Source: Methylobacterium sp. SyP6R
Lineage (GTDB): Bacteria; Pseudomonadota; Alphaproteobacteria; Rhizobiales; Beijerinckiaceae
DNA: 64,000 nt
Assembly (NCBI RefSeq): GCF_019216885.1
Contig: NZ_JAAQRC020000001.1
Span: 682,001-746,000 of the forward strand
Direction of reading: 5' to 3'
This document shows, piece after piece, positions 1 to 8,812 of the stretch. Within the stretch, counting starts at the first letter, position 1; the number at the start of each line of letters is the position of its first letter. Under the pieces are notes generated by a model. It was given only the letters and a program-made list of their open reading frames with translations, had not been told where the DNA came from and searched no databases. The translations under genes were made by a program, and so were the position numbers.

Positions 1-132
1 GTTGTCGGAGATATCGAGCGCATTGGCGTTGACGCTGCGCAGCTGCGTCACGCTCAGGGTTCCTTGCATGAGAAGGCCGACTGCGAGCAGGGCGATCAGT
101 CCGCCCAGCACGTGAGATAAATTGATCTTCAT
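1..132 (-). CDS. Methyl-accepting chemotaxis protein, N-terminal fragment (cut by window edge)
   Basis: Only the first 44 codons are in the window; the gene runs off the left edge. The visible protein starts MKINLSHVLGG, has one hydrophobic segment (about residues 6-23, rich in L, A, V and G) and continues with QLRSVNANALDISDN. A short cytoplasmic start, one membrane helix and then a polar stretch of the TLxxLRxxNxNxxDI type are typical of a chemoreceptor with a four-helix-bundle ligand domain. In such proteins this helix anchors the periplasmic sensor, and signalling passes to CheA/CheW through a domain not visible here. The assignment rests on the N-terminus alone. Confidence 0.6.
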   Translation of the reverse strand, partial: MKINLSHVLGGLIALLAVGLLMQGTLSVTQLRSVNANALDISDN

Positions 133-479
133 GTGTCGGCCCCACCAGATGGGCTCGAATGTGCCAATCCTTGATGAATTACTAGTTAAGATGGATATGA
201 TCTGAATGAAATACAAGATCTAACGAAAGGGAATGTTTTCTTACGGGGGGCGAGGCCGATCGGCGATGGGGGGCGGTGACGCGACGGCTCGCGCGTCCGC
301 CCGCCCGGTACCCCGACGCTCGAACGCGCCTCCTGCTCGGATTCGTCGTCGGTCGGCCCCGGACTCCACGTGGTGCCGCGCGCCCGGGCGAAGAGATAGT
401 GCCTCCAGTCGGTTGCGGTCGGCCGAACCCGGGCGGGCTTCGGATGTTGACGGCCGACAGATTCCGCCAGGACAGTCCG
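133..479. other. Intergenic region between the chemoreceptor fragment and the small secreted protein
   Basis: This 347-bp gap separates two divergent genes. The part near 170-230 is noticeably AT-richer than its surroundings and probably holds promoters for one or both genes. The rest is GC-rich with several overlapping open frames on both strands, none of which resembles a protein. No clear palindrome or terminator is visible. Confidence 0.4.
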
Positions 480-761
480 ATGACCAGACTTCCCCTTGCC
501 CTCGCCCTCACGCTGGCCGTCGCGGGCGCCGCCGAGGCCCAGACCGCCCGGGTCCCCCCGCCGAGCGACGCCGTCGGCGCGCCGGGACCCGGCACCGGCA
601 TGAAGCCGCCCGCATCCCACCCGACCACCAACCTGCCGGGCAATCCGAGCAGCACGTCCGTGCCCGGTACCAATCCGGGCGTATGGATCGGCGGCAGCCC
701 GACCGCGGGCCCGCCCGGGAGCGGCGGCACCGCGGGTGGGCCGGCAGCGGGGAACCGCTGA
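480..761 (+). CDS. Small secreted Pro/Gly-rich protein of unknown function
   Basis: The 93-residue protein starts MTRLPLALALTLAVAGAAEAQ, a clear Sec signal peptide with an AEA cleavage site. The mature part is low in complexity: it is rich in Pro, Gly, Ser and Thr, with motifs such as PGTNPGVWIGG. It has no cysteine and no second hydrophobic segment, so it should be a soluble periplasmic or exported, probably disordered, peptide. The start was chosen because the signal peptide begins there; an upstream in-frame start would put about 70 arginine-rich residues in front of it. Similar short Pro/Gly secreted proteins are common in methylobacteria, but I know of no function. Confidence 0.55.
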   Translation: MTRLPLALALTLAVAGAAEAQTARVPPPSDAVGAPGPGTGMKPPASHPTTNLPGNPSSTSVPGTNPGVWIGGSPTAGPPGSGGTAGGPAAGNR

Positions 762-812
762 GCGTCTCGCCTCGACGCGACGAGTTCGTCAAGGCCATGC
801 CGACCTGACGCC

Positions 813-1514
813 TCACGCGTCCAGCCACTCCCGTAGCAGCGCGCTCGTCTCGTCCGGCCGTTCCAGCGGCGGCAGGTGTCCGCAGGCGGGCAGGACGTGC
901 AGGCGCGAGCCGGCGATGCCGTCATGGATCTCCCGGGCTGAGGCCGGCGGGGTCAGCGTGTCGTCCTCGCCCACCGCCACCAGGGTCGGCACCCGGATCG
1001 TCGCCAGAAGCGGGCGGCTGTCGGGCCGGTCGAGGATCGCCCGCTGCTGGCGCAGGAAGGCCGCGCCGCCGACCCGCTCGGCCATCGCCTTCACGGCCTC
1101 GCCCACCGGCCCGTGCACGTGCGCGGCGTGGACGAGCTTCGGCAGCAGCCGCGTCGTGACCCCGGCGAAGCGCCCGACCTTGAGCTGGTCCATGCCCTGG
1201 CGCCGCGCGGCGGCGCGCGCGTCGGTCTCCGGGGCCGCGGCGGTGTCGAACAAGGCGAGCCGCGTCACCCGCTCGGGCGCCTGGCGCAGGATCTCGAAGG
1301 CGACGTAGCCGCCCATCGACAGGGCGACGAGGCCGAAGCGTGGCGGCGCCACCGCGAGCGCCCGCCGCGCCATCGCCTGCACATTGTCGTCGAGGGTCAG
1401 GTCCGCCACCGAGGCGGCGGCCCGGTCGGCGAGCGCGTCGATCGGAGCGCGCCACAGGACGGCATCGTTGAGGAGCCCGGGCAGGAACAGGAGCGGGACG
1501 AGATCGGCGGTCAT
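813..1514 (-). CDS. Alpha/beta hydrolase
   Basis: This is a 233-residue single-domain alpha/beta hydrolase. The nucleophile elbow is ALSMGGY (GxSxG-type, about residue 66). The early FLPGLLND matches the oxyanion-loop region, and the late strand VPTLVAVGEDDTLTPP carries the acid Asp, followed near the C-terminus by a His in LPACGHLPPLERP. So the Ser-Asp-His triad is complete. It has no signal peptide and is probably cytoplasmic. It lies in the same direction as and just downstream of an acyl-CoA dehydrogenase (54-bp gap), so the two may be co-transcribed. The substrate cannot be told from the sequence; esterase or C-C hydrolase are both possible. Confidence 0.8.
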   Translation of the reverse strand: MTADLVPLLFLPGLLNDAVLWRAPIDALADRAAASVADLTLDDNVQAMARRALAVAPPRFGLVALSMGGYVAFEILRQAPERVTRLALFDTAAAPETDARAAARRQGMDQLKVGRFAGVTTRLLPKLVHAAHVHGPVGEAVKAMAERVGGAAFLRQQRAILDRPDSRPLLATIRVPTLVAVGEDDTLTPPASAREIHDGIAGSRLHVLPACGHLPPLERPDETSALLREWLDA

Positions 1515-1567
1515 GACCGCCCCTATGGCCGGATCGGCTCACCGGCACCAGGGGCGGCCTCGATCCG

Positions 1568-2731
1568 TCAGTAGGAGCGCGGCATGCCGAGCACGTGCTC
1601 GGCGATGTAGGACAGGATCAGGTTGGTGGAGATCGGCGCCACCTGGTAGAGCCGCGTCTCGCGGAACTTGCGCTCGACGTCGTATTCCTCGGCAAAGCCG
1701 AAGCCGCCGAAGGTCTGGATGCAGGCATTGGCCGCCTCGAACGAGGCGTCGGCGGCGAGCATCTTGGCCATGTTGGCCTCGGCGCCCGGATTGGCCCCGG
1801 CCTCGTAGAGGCGCAAGCCCTCCTGCACCATCAGCTCGGCGGCGCGCATGTTGGCGTAGGCCTTGGCGATCGGGAACTGGATGCCCTGGTTCTGGCCGAT
1901 CGGCCGGCCGAAGACCTGGCGCTCGCGGGCGTAAGCGGAAGCCTTGGCGATGAACCACTTGGCGTCGCCGACGCATTCGGCGGCGATCAGGAGCCGCTCG
2001 GCATTCATGCCCGACAGGATGTAGCGAAAGCCCTTGCCCTCCTCGCCGACCAGGTTCTCGGCCGGCACCTCCATGTTGTCGAAGAAGACCTCGCAGGAAT
2101 TGTGGTTCATCATCGTGCGGATCGGCCGGATGGTCAGGCCGCGGCCGAGTACGCTGCGCATGTCGACGATGAAGGTGGAGAGCCCGTCGGTCTTCTTCGC
2201 CACCTGGTCGCGGGGCGTGGTGCGGGCGAGGAGCAGCATCAGGTCGGAATGCTCGGCCCGGCTGGTCCAGATCTTCTGGCCGTTGACGATGAACTTGTCG
2301 CCCTCGCGGCGCGCGGTGGTGCGCAAAGCCGTGGTGTCGGTACCGCTCGTCGGCTCGGTGACGCCGAAGGCCTGGAGCCGCAGGCGGCCTGCGGCGATCT
2401 CCGGCAGGTAGCGCTCCTTCTGGGCCTGCGTGCCGTGCCGCAGCACCGTGCCCATCGTGTACATCTGGGCGTGGCAGGCCGCGCCGTTGCAGCCCGAGCG
2501 CTGCACTTCTTCCAGGATCGCCGCGGCCGCCGAGAGCGGCAGGCCCGAGCCGCCGTACTCTTCCGGGATCAGCACCGAGAGGTAGCCGGATTCGGTGAGC
2601 GCGTTCACGAAGTCGGTCGGATAGGCGCGGTCGGTATCGAGGCGGCGCCAGTACTCGTCGGGGAAGCGGGCGCAGAGCTTGGCGACCTCCTCGCGGATCT
2701 CCGGGTGCCGCAGGGCGTCGGTCTCGGTCAT
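1568..2731 (-). CDS. Acyl-CoA dehydrogenase
   Basis: The 387-residue flavoprotein covers the whole acyl-CoA dehydrogenase fold: an N-terminal helical domain, a middle beta domain with GVTEPTSGTDTTALRT and KIWTSRA, and a C-terminal helical domain with RQVFGRPIGQNQGIQFPIA and FGGFGFAEEYDVERKF. It should oxidise an acyl-CoA to the enoyl-CoA and pass electrons to ETF. The usual YEG catalytic Glu near the C-terminus is absent (LYQVAPIST instead), but a Glu in GMNAERLLIA is in the helix used by isovaleryl-CoA dehydrogenase. That points to branched-chain or long-chain type chemistry (inference). AGGAG lies just upstream of the ATG. Confidence 0.88.
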   Translation of the reverse strand: MTETDALRHPEIREEVAKLCARFPDEYWRRLDTDRAYPTDFVNALTESGYLSVLIPEEYGGSGLPLSAAAAILEEVQRSGCNGAACHAQMYTMGTVLRHGTQAQKERYLPEIAAGRLRLQAFGVTEPTSGTDTTALRTTARREGDKFIVNGQKIWTSRAEHSDLMLLLARTTPRDQVAKKTDGLSTFIVDMRSVLGRGLTIRPIRTMMNHNSCEVFFDNMEVPAENLVGEEGKGFRYILSGMNAERLLIAAECVGDAKWFIAKASAYARERQVFGRPIGQNQGIQFPIAKAYANMRAAELMVQEGLRLYEAGANPGAEANMAKMLAADASFEAANACIQTFGGFGFAEEYDVERKFRETRLYQVAPISTNLILSYIAEHVLGMPRSY

Positions 2732-3028
2732 TCGGGCGTCTCCTCTGACGGCGGCGATGCGGGCACCGCGGCTCGGTTCGTTTCCGGCACGCTACAGCGT
2801 TCGCGCCCTCCGAGGCCAGGGCACGGGATCGTCATGCGGGGGGGGCGTCATGCCGGCGATCGTCATGGGTGTCATGCCGTCCGGGCCTTCCTGCCACCAC
2901 AGGTTCGCACCGTCGGCCTTGCCTTCGCGTTGCGCATGGCTTGTATGTTCCGCGACCGTCTCGTGTCGTCGCGAATTTGCCACCCCGGATCGTCCACAGC
3001 GGATCGCGGGCTTGAGAACCGAGGCGCC

Positions 3029-4045
3029 ATGCGTGCGGCCGACCTGTCCTTCGCTCCCGCCGATTTCCTCCGGCTGACCGAGACTGCCGGGCTGACGGGC
3101 AACTGGGCCTGGGTCTTCGCCTCCGACCGGCAGACATGGTCACCCGGCCTGCATCGCCTGCTCGGGCTCGATCCGCTCCAGGTGCCGCCGAGCTACGCCC
3201 TGCTCGTCGACCTCGTCCATCCCGACGACCGGCTCCATCTGGCCAGCGCCGCCGACCTGATGCAGGGCTACGCCCTGCCCGAGCGCGAGGTCCGGGTGGT
3301 GCGGCCGGACGGGACCTTGCGCCTGCTCACGATGCGTACCGAACTGCACATGTCCCCGGAGGGCCGGCCGCTCGCCGCGGCCGGCCTCGTCCTCGACGTG
3401 ACCGATTCGGCCGCCCTGCTGCGGCTGCGCCGGGCCGACCTGCGCCGGCAGAGCGCCTGGTTCGCGGCGGCCCGCATGCTGTTCGTTCCCGTCGGCCTGG
3501 ACGGACGCTTCCGCTTTCCGCCCGAGACGGCGCGCTTCGCCGGACGCCCGATCGAGGAGATCAATGCCGATCCCTTCGCCGACGTGGTGCCGTGGGAACG
3601 TGCGGCGTTCCGCGACAGCATCGCGCGGCGTGATGTCGGCGGTGTGTTCCAGGCGGCTCCGCTGATCCATCACCGGAACCGGGACCCCGAGCGTTACCGG
3701 GTACTGTCGGTTCCGGTCCGTGACGAGCGCGGGTGCCTGGTCGAGCGCAACGGCCTCGTCTATCCGGCCGCGCTCGCCGTCCCCGTGGCGGTGGCCGGCT
3801 TGCGGGCGGGCCTGGAGCAGGCGGTGGAGGGGCACCACCTGCGCGCCGCCCGGGCATTGCTCGACTGGTCGATGACCAATCTGGCGGAGGCCAGCGGATT
3901 GTCGCTCTCGACGGTGCGGCGCCTCGAGGAGAATGCCGAGGGGCAGGGCGCCCGCTCCCGCCACAAGGCGATCGCGGCCCTGCGCCAGGCCGGCATCCGC
4001 TTCGTCCTGCTCGACGATGGCGAGGTCGCCGTCGCCCGCGCCTGA
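3029..4045 (+). CDS. PAS-domain regulator with C-terminal XRE-type helix-turn-helix
   Basis: The 338-residue protein begins with a PAS domain (about 15-120; GNWAWVFASDRQTWSPGLHRLLGLDP, followed by HPDDR and an RPDG-LRLL segment). A less clear middle region around 130-240 may be a second PAS-like fold. It ends with an HTH (about 275-338; RAARALLDWSMTNLAEASG and STVRRLEEN, then LRQAGIRFVL) of the kind seen in single-copy XRE-like regulators. No kinase or output enzyme domain is present, so it probably binds DNA in response to a small ligand. No signal peptide or membrane helix is present. A start 93 bp upstream is possible but adds a sequence without PAS character. Confidence 0.75.
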   Translation: MRAADLSFAPADFLRLTETAGLTGNWAWVFASDRQTWSPGLHRLLGLDPLQVPPSYALLVDLVHPDDRLHLASAADLMQGYALPEREVRVVRPDGTLRLLTMRTELHMSPEGRPLAAAGLVLDVTDSAALLRLRRADLRRQSAWFAAARMLFVPVGLDGRFRFPPETARFAGRPIEEINADPFADVVPWERAAFRDSIARRDVGGVFQAAPLIHHRNRDPERYRVLSVPVRDERGCLVERNGLVYPAALAVPVAVAGLRAGLEQAVEGHHLRAARALLDWSMTNLAEASGLSLSTVRRLEENAEGQGARSRHKAIAALRQAGIRFVLLDDGEVAVARA

Positions 4046-4146
4046 CCATGGTGGTCAGGGGATCGCCGCGGCGGATCGGGGTCTTGGTCCATCGCAGACT
4101 CCTGTCGCGAAACCGGCGACCGCTTTTGCGAAATCCGCTTCGGGGC

Positions 4147-4787
4147 GAACAGGCCGGCTTCGAGGACGCGCTCCACCGCCAGCGCCCTGCCGGCCGAGGA
4201 GAAGCGGCCGGCATCGGCGTCGAGGAAGGTCTCGCCGCGGGTGAAGGGGCAGGTCTCGCCCGCGCACAGGGCGGCGGCGGGATCGAAGAAGGGCGCGCCC
4301 GCCGGCAAGGCCGCCCGCAGGGCGTCCGCGCTGCGCCCCCAGCGGGCCGCCAGCACACGTCGCGGATCCCGAGCCGGCGGATCGGCGCCGGGGCGTCGTC
4401 GTTGAAGGCCCCGCCATGCGCCAGGACGGGCGAGGCTTTGCCCGGCACCGGCCGGCAGCCCGCCGCCGTGTCCTGGACGAGGCGGCCGGGCAGCCCGTCG
4501 GCATGCCGGATCAGGCCGGGCACGTCATGCGCCGCGACGCTGTCGCCCCGGAGCAGGACGAGCCCGTCCTTGGTCCGGGTGCGGATGCAGCGCTCCGGAT
4601 CCCGGGCCTGCCGGCTCTGGTCGGCGAACAGGAAGCCGGTGCGGTGGTTCCAGGTCTCGCTGCCGGAGACCGGCCGCAGGCGGAAGTCGGGGAAGCGTCC
4701 GGGCAGGCCGCCGCTCGTGACGCCGGCCCAGCCGAGGCCCGCCATCGCCAGCGTGGCGATGAGGCCGCCGGCGAAGACGGGGCGCAT
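4147..4787 (-). pseudogene. Remnant of an acyltransferase-3 / SGNH O-acetylase gene, truncated and frameshifted
   Basis: The first part reads MRPVFAGGLIATLAMAGLGWAG (like the last membrane helix of an acyltransferase-3 protein), then SGGLPGRFP and VLLRGDSVAAHDVPGL, which is the GDS block of an SGNH domain (usually WGDSHAAH). Near 4357-4360 the frame breaks: the continuation, VLAARWG, FFDPAAALCAGETCP, FLDADAGRFSSAGRALA, is in another frame and matches the C-terminal SGNH blocks. The catalytic D-x-x-H block is altered (ADAGRF instead of a DxxHLS type). The N-terminal membrane domain is missing; homology stops beside a dispersed repeat and the IS110 element. The reading frame also has no natural stop nearby. 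It is best read as a decayed O-antigen or polysaccharide acetylase. Confidence 0.6.
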
Positions 4788-4857
4788 CCCCCGCGAGGCC
4801 GGGGCCGGATACCGGAACGGACGCGGCGCCGACCCGGCGATCCGCGTGGCCCGTCAC

Positions 4858-4975
4858 ACGCTTTCCGATTGATCGCTTCGCGATGCGGAAAGCGGTTTGG
4901 CTCAGGCGCCGCGCGGGCTGGCGAGACGAGATCCGGAAGTGATCGTCCGGCGACTGTATTGCCGGTCAAGGGCCA
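4858..4975 (-). repeat. Dispersed repeat family 2, copy a
   Basis: About 115 bp whose reverse complement closely matches 40136-40254: both share cgatcacttccggat, cagcccgcgcggcgc and ttccgcatcgcgaagcgatc in the same order. Inside it are short inverted repeats (atccggaagatcacttccggat type). It sits at the break point of the acyltransferase remnant, next to the IS110 element. A weaker copy is at 42132-42219 and a fragment at about 21100-21139. Confidence 0.7.
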
Positions 4976-5019
4976 ATCGGCAGTGCCGCGCTTGGTTTTA
5001 GCCGTATGGGGGTCAGATC

Positions 5020-5105
5020 GTTCACCGGCGCGAGCGCGTCAAGGCGGGCGCTGCGCGCCCTCGCGCTTCGCGCGACAAGGCCTTGACCCGCTCCCACCGG
5101 CGAAC
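5020..5105. repeat. Imperfect 26-bp inverted repeat beside the IS110 transposase
   Basis: The left arm (5020-5045) and right arm (5080-5105) pair with a few mismatches, sharing gttc-accgg, gagcg/cgctc and gtcaaggc/gccttgac. The loop is GC-rich. It lies 3' of the transposase gene and may be part of the element's non-coding end or target structure. The exact ends of the insertion sequence could not be fixed. Confidence 0.5.
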
Positions 5106-5115
5106 GCCAAGCTCG

Positions 5116-5149
5116 GCGAGAGGAGCGATGAAGACATCGCTCCTCTCGC
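5116..5149 (-). terminator. Perfect 15-bp hairpin directly 3' of the IS110 transposase
   Basis: Arms gcgagaggagcgatg (5116-5130) and catcgctcctctcgc (5135-5149) pair perfectly around an aaga loop. The hairpin begins three bases past the transposase stop. There is no T tract, so it could act as an mRNA-stabilising or structural end of the element rather than as a classical intrinsic terminator. Confidence 0.55.
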
Positions 5150-5152
5150 TCG

Positions 5153-6166
5153 TCACGGATCGGATCCCGCAGGGGACGCGGCGTTCTCCTCCCCCCGACC
5201 GGCCTCTCCCTGCTGCAACTTGCTCGCCTCGAACGTCGTGTCGTCGCGCACCAGGGCGTTGGCCAGCACCACCAGGCGTCGGCCCGACGCCACGATCGCC
5301 ACCTTGGCCGGCTTACCCGCCGTTCGCATCGCCCGGTACGGCTCGCGGAAGGCCGGACAGCTGCGCGCCGCCACCATCCCGGCCATGTAGAAGGCCGTGC
5401 GCAGGCAGGGACGCCCACCGGCAATCGCGTGGCGGCCCGGGTGAGCCCCGCTCTGGGTCGGATGAGGCGCCATCCCGGCCAGACTGGCCGCCGCCTTGCG
5501 GTCGAGCGTGCCGAGTTCGGGCATGTCGGTGATCACCACGCTGGCGATGCGCGAACCGATCCCGGGGATCGAGGTCAGGATCGCGCGCTTGCGCGCCAGG
5601 CCAGGCTCGGCGGCGATGCGTGCCTCGAGAGCGGCCTCGACCTCGGTGCAGGCAGCCGTCAGGGCCTTGATCACCGCCCTGTGGCTGTCGGCGATGGCCG
5701 GGTCGAGGGCCTGGGCCAGGCGGGTCTTCTCCATGGCGATCAGCTCGGTGAGCTGGCGGCGCCGGGTCGAGAGAGCCTTGAGGGTGATCTGGTCGGGGGT
5801 CGGGGCGGGGCGCAGGTGCTCGCTCATGCGCTGAGCAAAGCGGGCGATGAGGGCGGCGTCCAGCCGGTCTGTCTTGGCGATCAGCCCTTCGGCGGAGCGG
5901 AACGCCTTGACCTGGCGCGGGTCGGCCAGGGCGACATCGAGCTCAGCTTTACGCAGGGCGGCGATGAGGGGATAGGCGTAGGGGCCGATCGCCTCCAGGG
6001 CGACCGTGCGGATCCCGCGCTGCTTGAGCGTCGAGATCAGCTTGGCGATGCCGGTCTCCGTATTGTCCTGACGCACCGGCTTGGCCGCCGGGAAGAAGCC
6101 GAGATCGAGGAAGTGCTTGCCGACATCGATGCCGGCCACGGTGGGGATGGTGGCGCTGTGTGACAT
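5153..6166 (-). mobile_element. IS110-family transposase
   Basis: The 337-residue protein has the IS110 layout: an N-terminal RuvC-like DEDD domain (AGIDVGKHFLDLGF with Asp14, VALEAIGPYAYPL with the Glu, KTDRLDAALIARFA with two Asp) and a C-terminal Transposase_20 region (SIPGIGSRIASVVITDMPELG, AGMAPHPTQSG, GGRPCLRTAFYMAG). Such enzymes use a Holliday-junction-like strand exchange and usually have a structured non-coding region that, in characterised members, encodes a bridge RNA. Start: an ATG at 6166 fits the family N-terminus better than an upstream start 64 codons earlier. The gene looks intact. Element ends are not resolved; about 200 bp of non-coding sequence lies upstream (6167-6376). 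Confidence 0.9.
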
Positions 6167-6376
6167 GGGTGATCCTGTCCTGTACGCGGGCGCCTGCACG
6201 AGGCAGGGCCCGATCGACTGTCCGGAGCAGCCATCAGGACATCCGGGATCAGGCCGGAAGGCGATCGTGCGGCCATCGCCGTTGAGCGACAGGGGACGCA
6301 GACCGGGAAACCGTGAGACCGCCGGATGCCCTCGCCGTAGCAGCCTACGGCCACACATCAGGTACAGGATTCCGTA

Positions 6377-7195
6377 TCACATCGCCGAGGCGGCGACGTG
6401 CGGCGCCTTCTTCTCGGCCGACTTGATCGCCTTCCAGGCATTGGGCTGGGATACGAAGGCGCGGAGCGCCGCCACGTTCTGCGCGGCTTGCGCCGGGCCG
6501 AGATCGCGGGTCAGCACCTGCTCGGCCTCGCCGAAGCGGCCCTGCAGGCCCAGCACCAGGGCGAGGTTCTGGCGCACCCGCCCGTCGGCGCGGGGATCGT
6601 TGCTCGCCTGGCGGAGCGTGGATTCCGCCTCGGGCAGGCGCTTGGCCAGCGCGTAGGACAGGCCGAGATTCGACATCACCGCCGGCTCGCCGGGCACGAT
6701 CTTGAGCGCCGCCTCGTAGTAGCGCTGGGCCTGGGCGTGGTCGCCCATCTGGTCGGCCACGGCGCCTTGCGCCGAGAGCACGCGCCAATCCGGATTGGCC
6801 GGCGAATGGGCGTTGCGCAGGACCTCCGCCGCCTCGCCGTAGCGGCCGATCTCGGCCAGGCTCTTGCCGTAGGCGGCGAGCACCGCCGGGTTCTTCGGGT
6901 TGCGCAGGGCCGTCTGCTGCAGGACCGCCGTGGCCTGGGAGCCCTGGTCGGTCGCCCGCAGGGCCTGGGCATAGGCCATGGCGGTGCCGATATCGGCCGG
7001 GTCCTTGTCGTAGCGCGCGGCGAGGCGCCCGATGTCGCGCCGGGCGGTGTCCGCCGGGGCGCTGACATCGATCGAGCCGGTGGTGAGGGGCTGGCGCGAC
7101 CAGCAGCCCGACGCCATCACGGCCACCACGCCGACGAGGGCGAGCCGCCGCAAGGTGTTCGAGCGGCAGGGACGGGTCTCGACGGTCGCGGGCAT
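6377..7195 (-). CDS. TPR-repeat lipoprotein (TadD-like)
   Basis: The 272-residue protein has a lipoprotein signal (LALVGVVAVMASGC, lipobox MASGC) and then at least four TPR-like helical pairs (GTAMAYAQALRATDQGSQATAVLQQ, AVLAAYGKSLAEIGRYGEAAEVL, SAQGAVADQMGDHAQAQRYYEAAL, SNLGLSYALAKRLPEAESTLRQA). This is the layout of TadD, the pilotin-like lipoprotein of Flp/Tad pilus systems, but no tad genes are nearby, so a general scaffold role in the envelope is also possible. The start at 7195 places the signal peptide correctly; a start 12 codons further upstream only adds polar residues. Confidence 0.75.
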   Translation of the reverse strand: MPATVETRPCRSNTLRRLALVGVVAVMASGCWSRQPLTTGSIDVSAPADTARRDIGRLAARYDKDPADIGTAMAYAQALRATDQGSQATAVLQQTALRNPKNPAVLAAYGKSLAEIGRYGEAAEVLRNAHSPANPDWRVLSAQGAVADQMGDHAQAQRYYEAALKIVPGEPAVMSNLGLSYALAKRLPEAESTLRQASNDPRADGRVRQNLALVLGLQGRFGEAEQVLTRDLGPAQAAQNVAALRAFVSQPNAWKAIKSAEKKAPHVAASAM

Positions 7196-7408
7196 CGGCC
7201 ACTCCAGGGGCGGGCCCGGGAGATGTGGCAACCCCGCTCCCGCGGCCCTCGTGACCCTGGTGCTAAATCATTAACCCTAACCGCTCGTTAACGCTGCGGC
7301 GGGTCGCCTTCGGGGCGGCACGGGCTCCCGGGGGCGGGCCGGCCCGGCATTGACAACCGTCCCGTCTTGGCTCCCCCTCCGGCCTTTCCCGTTGCGTTGA
7401 AGGAAGGG

Positions 7409-8812
7409 ATGCCCCGCGTGACCACGCTCCTGCCCGCGACCGAGGACGCCATCCCGATCCGCTGCGTCGACGCCGCCGGCTGGCCGGCCGTGGCCGCTGA
7501 GCTGCCGCCGCTCGCCGCTGCCTTCGCGCGGGCCTCGGGGTTCGAGGCCAAGCCCGGAAAGATCGCCCTGCTGCCGGGACCGGACGGGGCGCTGGCGAAT
7601 GTCCTGTTCGGGGTCGAGGCCGGGAGCCGGGCCGATCCGTTCGCGGTCGGGCGCCTGCCCGATGCCCTGCCCGAGGGGACGTACCGCCTGGAGAACCTTC
7701 CGGGTGATGCGGCCCTGGCGGCGCTCGCCTGGCGGCTCTCCGGCTATCGCTTCGGCCGCTACCGCGAGAAGCCGGCCCCCAAGGCGCGGCTGGTCGCGCC
7801 CGAGGGGGTCGACGGTGCCGAGATCGACCGCATCGCCGATGCGGTGGCGGCCGGCCGCGACCTGGTGAACACCCCGGCGAACGACCTCGGCCCGGCCGAG
7901 ATCGAGGCGGCGTCCCGGGCGCTCGCCGCGCGCTTCGGCGCTGCCGTCACGGTCGTCGCCGGCGAGGCGCTGGAACAGGGTTTCCCGCTCATCGCCGCGG
8001 TCGGCCGGGCCTCGCCGCGGGCGCCGCGCCTGATCGACATGACCTGGGGCGATCCGGGCGCGCCGCGCGTGACCCTGGTCGGCAAGGGGGTGGTGTTCGA
8101 TACCGGCGGCCTCGACATCAAGCCCTCGGCGGCGATGCTGCTGATGAAGAAGGACATGGCCGGCGCCGCAGTCGCCCTCGCCGCCGCCGAGATGGTGATG
8201 GGAGCCGGTCTCCCGATCCGCCTGCGGGTGCTGGTCCCGACGGTCGAGAACGCGATTGCCGGCGATGCCTTCCGTCCCGGCGACGTGCTGGCGAGCCGAA
8301 AAGGGCTCACCGTCGAGATCGGCAACACCGACGCGGAAGGCCGGCTGATCCTGGCCGATGCGCTCGCGCTCGCCGACGAGGAGGCGCCGGAGCTGCTCTT
8401 CGACTTCGCGACGCTCACGGGTGCCGCCCGGGTGGCGCTCGGCCCCGACCTGCCGGCCCTGTTCACCGAGGACGACGCGCTCGCGGCGGACCTCGCCGCC
8501 ACGGGCCTCGCCGTGCACGATCCGGTCTGGCGCATGCCGCTCTGGGGGCCCTATGCCTCGCTGCTCGAGTCGAAGATCGCCGACCTCAACAACGTCTCGG
8601 GCGGCCCCTTCGCCGGGGCGGTGACGGCGGCCCTGTTCCTGCGCCGCTTCGCGCCGGCGGCGAAGGCCCATGTCCATCTCGATCTCTACGGCTGGAATCC
8701 GGGCACGAAGCCTGGCCGGCCGGAGGGCGGCGAGGTGCAGACCGCGCGCCTCGTCTACGCCCTCCTGAAGCGCCGCTACGCGGTGCCGAGCGCGGCGCGT
8801 TCCGCCTCGTAG
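7409..8812 (+). CDS. Leucyl aminopeptidase family protein (M17)
   Basis: A 467-residue cytosolic metallopeptidase. The M17 signature is present: VGKGVVFDTGGLDIKPS with the metal-binding Asp and Lys, MKKDMAGAA, and NTDAEGRLILADAL. The late ATLTGAARVALG block is also typical. It removes N-terminal residues from peptides using two metal ions. The N-terminal domain is shorter and more divergent than in PepA. ggaaggg just before the ATG is a good ribosome-binding site. The 3' end overlaps the convergent EcsC gene by 37 bp. Confidence 0.9.
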   Translation: MPRVTTLLPATEDAIPIRCVDAAGWPAVAAELPPLAAAFARASGFEAKPGKIALLPGPDGALANVLFGVEAGSRADPFAVGRLPDALPEGTYRLENLPGDAALAALAWRLSGYRFGRYREKPAPKARLVAPEGVDGAEIDRIADAVAAGRDLVNTPANDLGPAEIEAASRALAARFGAAVTVVAGEALEQGFPLIAAVGRASPRAPRLIDMTWGDPGAPRVTLVGKGVVFDTGGLDIKPSAAMLLMKKDMAGAAVALAAAEMVMGAGLPIRLRVLVPTVENAIAGDAFRPGDVLASRKGLTVEIGNTDAEGRLILADALALADEEAPELLFDFATLTGAARVALGPDLPALFTEDDALAADLAATGLAVHDPVWRMPLWGPYASLLESKIADLNNVSGGPFAGAVTAALFLRRFAPAAKAHVHLDLYGWNPGTKPGRPEGGEVQTARLVYALLKRRYAVPSAARSAS

